DNA from: Ancylostoma caninum
Taxonomy: Eukaryota; Nematoda; Chromadorea; Rhabditida; Ancylostomatidae
Length of the DNA stretch: 64,000 nucleotides
Reading direction: 5' to 3'
Assembly (NCBI GenBank): GCA_037903475.1
Contig: JBAJFG010000370.1
Location: 1,912,501-1,976,500 of the forward strand
Within the stretch, counting starts at the first letter, position 1, and every line of letters begins with the position of its first letter. Of the stretch, positions 57,553 through 64,000 are shown piece by piece. The notes below the pieces were generated by a model that was not told where the DNA came from, did no database searches, and saw only the letters and a program-made list of their open reading frames with translations. The translations under genes and the position numbers were made by a program.

Positions 57553-60065
57553 AGGAACCATTGTGAAAGTGTGTCTATTTTAGTCACAATATTAAAACTC
57601 ATTTTTTGTTATTATATAGATTGCAGGATGCGCTAGTGAGAAATTCGTTATCTAAAACAAGGACATAGCAATAGTGATCGCTGGTTGCGATGGGAAGGCA
57701 GATTCTATGGATTGCAACAAAATGTGCGATTCAAGGATATCAGTAGACGGGATATTTTGTATGTATCAAAGTGGTTCCTATGAGGTTTTCGCCATCATTG
57801 AACCCTAAAACAAGAGGAGCCTCTTTCAGGCTCCCAACCGCGATGGGCAAAACACAGATCAGAGCGTATTTTAGTATTTCATCAATGGAGATTGCTCCGA
57901 TTCAAACAAACTATTGAGTGAGGCGAGGTGTTGCGAGGTGTCACGAGGTGCCGGGAGCGTCACGGAATACTTAGCCAGTGGCCATTTATGAGAGAGGATA
58001 TGTAGAGTGAGAAATCTCGATGTTGAACTACTTGGCTGACTTGTTGCACGCCACGTGGTCAAAAGAACGAAAGTGCCTGAAGTTGGTAAAGTTGCGTGAA
58101 AAACATGCAAAGGTGGGAAAATAAGCCCGTGAAATGCCCGTGAAAAAGAAGCCTGTGAGCCCGTGAAATCTCCAGCAAAAACACAGAATTTCAGGAAAAA
58201 GGACGGTTCCAAACCGTGAAATCTCTGAGTGGTGAACCACATCTCCCGCCATAAATTGCTAGAAGAAAAACTGGTTTGAATTAACGAAGAAAAATGTACA
58301 TAGTTTGTTGATAATCAACACCAGAGGTAAGTGAGGCGTCCACTCCTAAAAACGGGGAAGTAACAACGTTGACGACAAGAAGTCTTGAGTGAACAAAAGC
58401 TGGAAGTAGAAGAGAGTGTAAATGAAGGGAGTTTTGACCCTTCTGTGCTGCTGGCACGGCTGCCTCACTTAACCTTGTACATGGAGATCGGACACAAACT
58501 CAATCTAGGAAAAAATATCGGGACAAGCGTTGAAAACTAGATTAAGTAGATAGTTTACAACGCATCACGTATAGCCATTCTGTGCAAATATGCTTCCCCG
58601 AGAAATGAGGTTATGTATTCTACGACAAAGTAAAAACGCTAGGAGATTTTACAGCAAGAAGTTTAGCGCGTAAAGAATCAAAATAAGGAATGTCCGGAAG
58701 AGAAGATCGGAGGAGCCGCTCTCGTATGACCTTTTTCGGATGTTCCCGTCCTGTGAACCTAGGCTTTGGCGAATATAGTTCTTGCGTGTCTGCAAGACAT
58801 TATTCATGAGGAAATCGCCAAACAGTGAACGCGCGACCGGTGGAAGTGTCAAAACTGACACTCCGCCTCTTCAAAATCACACGACGTGTTGCTGAAGACG
58901 GCGCCTCAAAACATACATTTGATGATTTTGCTGCAGAAAAACCTCTTTCGTGCCGGTTCGTTCAGAGAGCCAGGATTGGTCAAAACACGAATGTTGCGAT
59001 GCGAAAGTGCCAAATTGCTCTTTTTCAAACTTTTTTTAGCATATCGTGAACAAGTTTGAGATTGGAAAAATAGGACAAGTCCTGGTTGCGGTTCCGAAAC
59101 GCACAAGGCCAAAGTACAGATGAAGAGTCTGAGGAACTCTCACTCATGATGAGCAATGATTGATAATGAGAAGTAATTAGAGAAAAGAGAATGCTGTTGT
59201 AGAGCAATACAGTCGGTGAGAGACAACAGTGTTTATGCAACTGCTGGACAATAGCAGACCCTCGCTGACTGGGCAATTAATCTGAAGTGACAGAAGAAAA
59301 GAGTCCTCTCGCAGAGTTGTGGTGGGGGTGCGTCCGTCTGACGCTTCACCATCGGCAACAGGCTGTTGCTGTGTTCGGTCATCAATCAGCACGCGTCGTG
59401 GGACTGGATCGAGCCAGAAAAAAAACATACGAGTAACTTACTCCTCTGGTATTGAAATCTCACTAGGTCGACTTGCACATCGCCACGAGTATGTTCACCT
59501 TTTCCCCCTGTCTTTTTTTAATGATTTCGACAGTAGGAAGGATTTTTTTTGGAGTTTTCCCAGCATTTCGTGGATATACTGGCACCCTACATTCCTGCAT
59601 TTTGCCATTTCAGTCTCTGCAATAAATGGCCACCTTTAACGAATCTCATATCAAAGAGAATCTTTCGCGTGAAAATTTCATATCACAACCTTTAGAAGCT
59701 GTTTTATTGCATAATTATTTTTTAATGAGACGTAGACTGTACGCAGCTCTTGAACTCACAGTGGTTCAAGAACTTTGCGTGGTGTCGTTTCTGGTGTTTG
59801 CACCAACATTTTGGCTGTTTTCGTTCGGTGTGATCTTTCATTGTCATCTAAATGCTCCTTAAGACTTACGCACAAAGGGCGCGTGGTTTTTCCATCATAT
59901 TTCTCGCTACAGCTCGTGCAAGAAATCAGGTAGATGACCCTCGAGCTCATGCAGTTCTGCCTGCAGGACAGATCTTGCATTTAGGTATGTGATTTCCGTT
60001 AAGTTTACTCTTTAGATTGTTCGTTGGTTTTTTTTATACCGAAAAGGTGTTCAAAAATTGATATA
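57553..60065. other. No gene supported; CCCGTGAAA repeats near 58120
   Basis: The words CCCGTGAAA, CCTGTGAG and ACCGTGAAATCTC recur between 58120 and 58220. A minus-strand start region at 59616-59442 looked like a first exon before GTAAGT, but every frame meets a stop. Open frames occur on both strands of 59177-59640 without agreement. Confidence 0.4.
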
Positions 60066-60967
60066 CAGTGTGCGTCATAATTATTGACGCACTGAAGTTG
60101 TGCTGTAAAAAGGACAACATCCCGAAAACCCCTATATATGCATATCTAAAATGAAGGTCATGTCTTAGCGGATACAAAAAATCCACTCCTGTTTGGAGAG
60201 CGTTCTCTTCTTGTAAAAGCAGCCACGAAGATGTCAGCAGAGAATATCGCCGAAGCGCCACAACTGAAGTTCGTCCATTATTCTTCCATATTATAAAGAG
60301 CGTAAGCTATATGAAAACGATACTCCTATGGGAAGTGGGTCAGGTCTTGCTCTCCAAGTATTACATGAAAGCATATCCTTGTACGCAAGTCTTGTCGTGT
60401 TCCCGCCAAGGAAAAGCACTTATGTTTTACCATGGAAATTTTTTTCTTTTCCTTGTTTCTCATCCAAGCAATCTTCTGATGACACACTTTCTTGCTTCTC
60501 TCAGTTCTCATCACGAAGTGAATTCATAGGCACCTAGGCAGGGCTTGGTTGTTGTGCAAGATACAAAAGTGGTACGGGCCCAGTTTCAAAAATCTACTCT
60601 GGGGACTTCAATTTGGCGGAGAATAGACTTCCTTTTGAACCGAGTTCCAGTCTACGGATGACCCCATATGGATATCTTAGAAAGCAAGAGCTGCACTATC
60701 ATCCACAGAAACGCCAAACTCCCAAAGGCTTATCTGTTCAAGATCTGGGACAAAGTAGACCTGAGTTAGTTGCGGCGCAGAGGCTGTGCGATCTCTCGTC
60801 GTCGCTGTGACTGCTTCAGCAAGGAAGAAGCTTGCTGTTAACAAGAGTGTATTTATTCGGATCGCCAAGACATGACCTTATTCTGCATATGCTTATTTGA
60901 AATGTTTTTGCATCCTGTCTTTTCTACAGACTCATCTTAAGTGCGTCAATAATTCTAACGCACCCTG
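60066..60967. mobile_element. Tc1/mariner-type non-autonomous element, 902 bp
   Basis: The ends are CAGTGTGCGTCATAATTATT on the left and, in reverse complement, CAGGGTGCGTTAGAATTATT on the right. Both are followed by GACGCAC and bounded by TA (60064-60065 and 60968-60969). The interior has short open frames but no catalytic motif I could place. It is either a deletion derivative or a decayed Tc1-like transposon. Confidence 0.82.
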
Positions 60968-63180
60968 TACAGTGGATCACCCCACAGCATTCTAAGACTG
61001 GTAGTTCAGTCCTACCCATACTGACAGTTGCTAAGGTTGCTTTTTTCATCTCTGACCCATTGCCAAACCTCCAGTTTGCGCAAAACATTTACCAGATTAT
61101 GTGAATCATTTACCGAGCCATAATCTACATTACGTATGAGGCACGCTCGCAAAAGGATCTGTAAACTTAAAAAACAAAAAGGTTAATGGTGTTTAAAGGC
61201 AGCACCTATGGAAATTTTTGACTCTAAGATTTCAGCATGTTTGGGAGAGACGGTGGGTGCTCAACACTTTCTTAGAAGCAAAACCTTCCGTAAGCAAAAC
61301 CGTTAGAAACACTGCCTTCAGAAGTCAATAATCTCGTTACATCCAACAGATGTGGTCGAGTTGTGCGAGACATTAGGATGAGGACCGACAGCAAAAGATC
61401 GATAAGGCAGTCTTTTTCACCAGCAGAAAATCGATAAGGCAGTCTTGCGGAAGTTCAAAAATGCTTCTCTTACAGAATTAATGAAACATCCGTTTGGAGT
61501 GTGTCGACATCGAAGAATTTCAAGACATAATTTCTAGTCATAGTCAATGTGAAGTGTGCAAATAAATACAACCATATTGTTAAATTGATAGGAATCTAAC
61601 TGCGTGAGTACAGTGCTTAGGAAACCACGTTCTTTCTGTTCCCCCTTCTATACAGCTGACTTTAGGTCGGCTATGACTAGGCAATGTAGGTTTGGGCGTT
61701 GCTACGGCAGAGGATCCACAGCTATGGTCTGGCGACATAGGTTTATCATGACTTTCTGTCTCGCTGTTTTGCAAGAATTTTGATATTTTCTAAGCTCCGA
61801 ATGTCAAATACCACATAGTCAAACAGTGAATTAACCCTCCTTCCAAAATGTTATATTTTGCCTACTGCCTTTAAGCACCGTTTCTTCAAAACAAATGAAA
61901 TGGAAATGCTCCGCATAAAAGGAGCGTGATTACATTCTCGCCGTATTTCCCCCAATAAACACTTCCACTACTGAGGAGTCGTAACAGTAGGGTTGGGCGT
62001 TACTACGGCAAAAGATTCACATTTGAAGTCCATATGTCATTACACAAAGGTGATGCTTTGTCTCACCCATTTTTCTACTCATGGTTGATGATGTCCGCTA
62101 TTTGCTTAGTGATTCTATCCTGGGAAAATGAGAGAGGACCATCTTGGAGTACTTCGGTTCTCATTTACAACTCAATCCACATCTGCAATGACCAGTTAGC
62201 TGGTCTATATCTCACCACCACTTCTCCTTGTCATGTAGTATCCATATCTTGCCGACTAAATATCAATATTTATGAAACTTCTCAGGAACAAATGATGGAG
62301 AGGTCTAGTCCCGTGGGTACCGATCACGTGATTGGTCTTGCAATAAGCTCGTCAGAACGGAAAGTATGGGAAAGACTCTCTACTGTTACTATTATAGGTA
62401 CTAGGAAAGATTAACAAATTTCGATTTAATATTGTAGTTCCACTACTTAGAGTAATTCATTTTATATATTTATTTACAAAAGAGAAAGAAAAGAAAAGGA
62501 AGAATGTTGAAACGGAAAGGAACCTGCAGGAACTGTAGCTTATCACAACCTCCTCCTCTGCGCATACCCAGTGGCTGTGATCAGAATCGAATGGGTTCGG
62601 GCAGCGCAATGCAATAAGACTGTTAGCAGGACTCTACAGGCTCCCGGACTCGAGAATTGTCGCAGCCGCTGGCAGCTACGCATTCAGTGTTACGTACTTT
62701 CTCTTAAAGATCTTCATAGTGTGATTGAATTAATGATTGAAAGGATTTCAATATAAACACAAGTAGGTATCTAATAATAGAAACGTCATCGATGAGAGGG
62801 AATTTACTTTTTTTGAATTTATTTCATTTCTGCACTCAAAGGCTAGTTAAGAACACTTAAGAGTCTGCGGCTACAAAATATGCGCATGTGCTGTGTTCAA
62901 CTCCAACAAGGCAATAAAGCGAGATAATAAGCTTGGAGTGAGCAAACAGAGTTGACTCCCAACAAAGGCGGAAGAGCATAAGAACATAAACTCTTACCTA
63001 ATTACGAGTATACTCAGCTGTTTATAGCAGAGTTCTCTCTAAAGAGTGACAGGAAGTAAGCGTGATGATATACGACGAAAATCCAGCATTAAGAAATATG
63101 AAATTCGACAGCGCGCTCTTAACGGTTCTTACTCCCAATCAAGGTAAATAAATGCTCGAATATGCTGACCAGAGATAAGC
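60968..63180. other. No gene supported; two small direct duplications
   Basis: A 25-bp unit containing ATCGATAAGGCAGTCTT is repeated at 61390 and 61422. A segment of about 34 bases containing TTGGGCGTTGCTACGGC at 61688 recurs diverged at 61988. A 126-codon plus-strand frame at 62034-62414 has no domain or splice support. Confidence 0.4.
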
Positions 63181-63262
63181 GGATTGTTCCTATCCGGTTA
63201 CCCGTTTTGCCGTTATCCGTAGGTTTTGGTCTATCCGTTATCCGCACCGTTATCCGGGCTTT
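63181..63262. repeat. GTTATCCG-type degenerate tandem repeat
   Basis: TATCCG, TTACCCG and GTTATCCG units follow one another with short spacers over about 80 bases. They resemble in style the TTCGAATA arrays at 30-31 kb. Confidence 0.75.
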
Positions 63263-63312
63263 TAGGTTTGACATTCTCAGCAGAGGATAGCCTCCATTCC
63301 AAGAAGTGCATA

Positions 63313-64000
63313 CAGTGCGTGTCAAAACTTTACGCCCACCCTAAAAATTCGCCGTTTCGGGCAAGGACCAAGCTTTCTCGAGTAATAGCGTTCACTATCG
63401 TTTTCAGCGTGCTTGAAAACCCCAGAAACGTTCACCAAGTCTTTTCTAGGTGATCCTCTAATTTTTTAATAGTTTTTGAAAGGAAAATGCCGCGGTTCAA
63501 AACTTTACGCCCACCCTTCAAAATGTCGGTTGCGGAGGAGAGGAATTGCGAATAAGCAGGGAAATGATACGAACTGATGTAATAGCGCTCAGGAAGACTT
63601 TGAGTAACCTTATGGAGCAGTCAAAATCAATGCCGAAGGTATTTTACCTGTCACTGACTGAGCAAACTCTCCCCCGAACAAGTGTGAACACAAAAAAATT
63701 TTTTAAAGACTTCGGGTGGTCGCAGACACTTAGCTGATATTTCCATGAATAATCTTAATACGAATAGATGGGAAAGGACACACTAGCACACATTTCAAGG
63801 TCGACACGACGGCCATATCATCCGTCTGGTCCTCTTCGTCCACAGTGTCGGCCGAGAAAGATGCCCCAAGTCGTGATTCTGGCGGAGTTTTGGACGCTGT
63901 GTTGGAGAACATATGAGAGCAAAGGCCTTTGTAGATCACTCTATGAATAGCTAAGTACATCGGAATCCTATCTGCGCAATTCCGATGTTAGTGGTCTGTA
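63313..64000 (+). mobile_element. Left part of a possible Tc1-like element (right end outside the window)
   Basis: CAGTGCGTGTCAAAACTTTA directly follows a TA at 63311-63312 and continues CGCCCACCC. The words CAAAACTTTACGCCCACCC recur at 63499-63517, an internal direct copy of the terminal sequence. Open frames follow (63546-63737 and 63768-63950) but no catalytic residue could be placed. The right end was not seen. Confidence 0.45.

Noticed and set aside
59177..59640. Possible minus-strand gene starting at 59600 or 59608 behind a TTGCAG acceptor, with donor GTAAGT at 59441
   Set aside because: On careful recounting of the T and A runs, both ATG frames meet stops before the donor, so no continuous reading reaches the next open stretch.

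Overview
This window looks like nuclear DNA of a parasitic roundworm, most likely a clade V (strongylid or hookworm-like) nematode. Five things point there. Several genes are split into short exons by introns of about 40-60 bp with TTTCAG-type acceptors. Some first exons start directly behind an acceptor with no upstream exon, as expected for spliced-leader trans-splicing. There is an intact DD34D mariner and a decayed RTE-type LINE. The sequence is crowded with small TA-flanked inverted-repeat elements. Genes are sparse. No rRNA, CRISPR, operon or bacterial feature was seen. The species was not determined.

Layout. From 1 to 13 kb there is mostly non-coding sequence carrying small inverted-repeat elements: a GC-rich MITE pair at 2.5 and 5.6 kb, others at 6.3 and 9.8 kb, and a 190-bp tandem duplication at 7.1 kb. 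At 13.7-14.7 kb a minus-strand gene encodes a Cys-rich ectodomain, one membrane helix and a basic tail, reminiscent of Shisa or WBP1/VOPP1-type proteins. From 15 to 24 kb there are fold-backs, one containing a tRNA-like sequence, and a small minus-strand spliced gene at 23.9-24.3 kb. At 24.8-26.1 kb lies a complete mariner (TIRs, TA target duplication, 363-codon transposase). From 26 to 31.4 kb there are a mauritiana/Mos1-like non-autonomous element, a NotI-rich palindromic element and two TTCGAATA arrays. At 31.4-33.9 kb there is a dead RTE-like retrotransposon.

From 35.5 to 50.1 kb, one plus-strand gene of about 20 exons can be assembled with every splice phase agreeing (778 codons). It encodes a Ser-rich and coiled-coil N-terminus followed by ankyrin-like repeats. 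I could not name it. Its large introns are largely made of four inserted elements. From 51 to 55.4 kb there are three short minus-strand gene models, two with clear signal peptides. One of these is in frame only if a single base is missing from a homopolymer. From 57 to 64 kb there is a nearly perfect palindrome, a Tc1-like non-autonomous element and the left part of another element that runs off the window.

Gene models come from reading splice sites and phases by eye, without transcripts or database searches. The mariner, the RTE remnant, the hAT-type MITE and the ankyrin and membrane-protein exon chains are the most secure. The short single or double exon calls are tentative and are scored accordingly.
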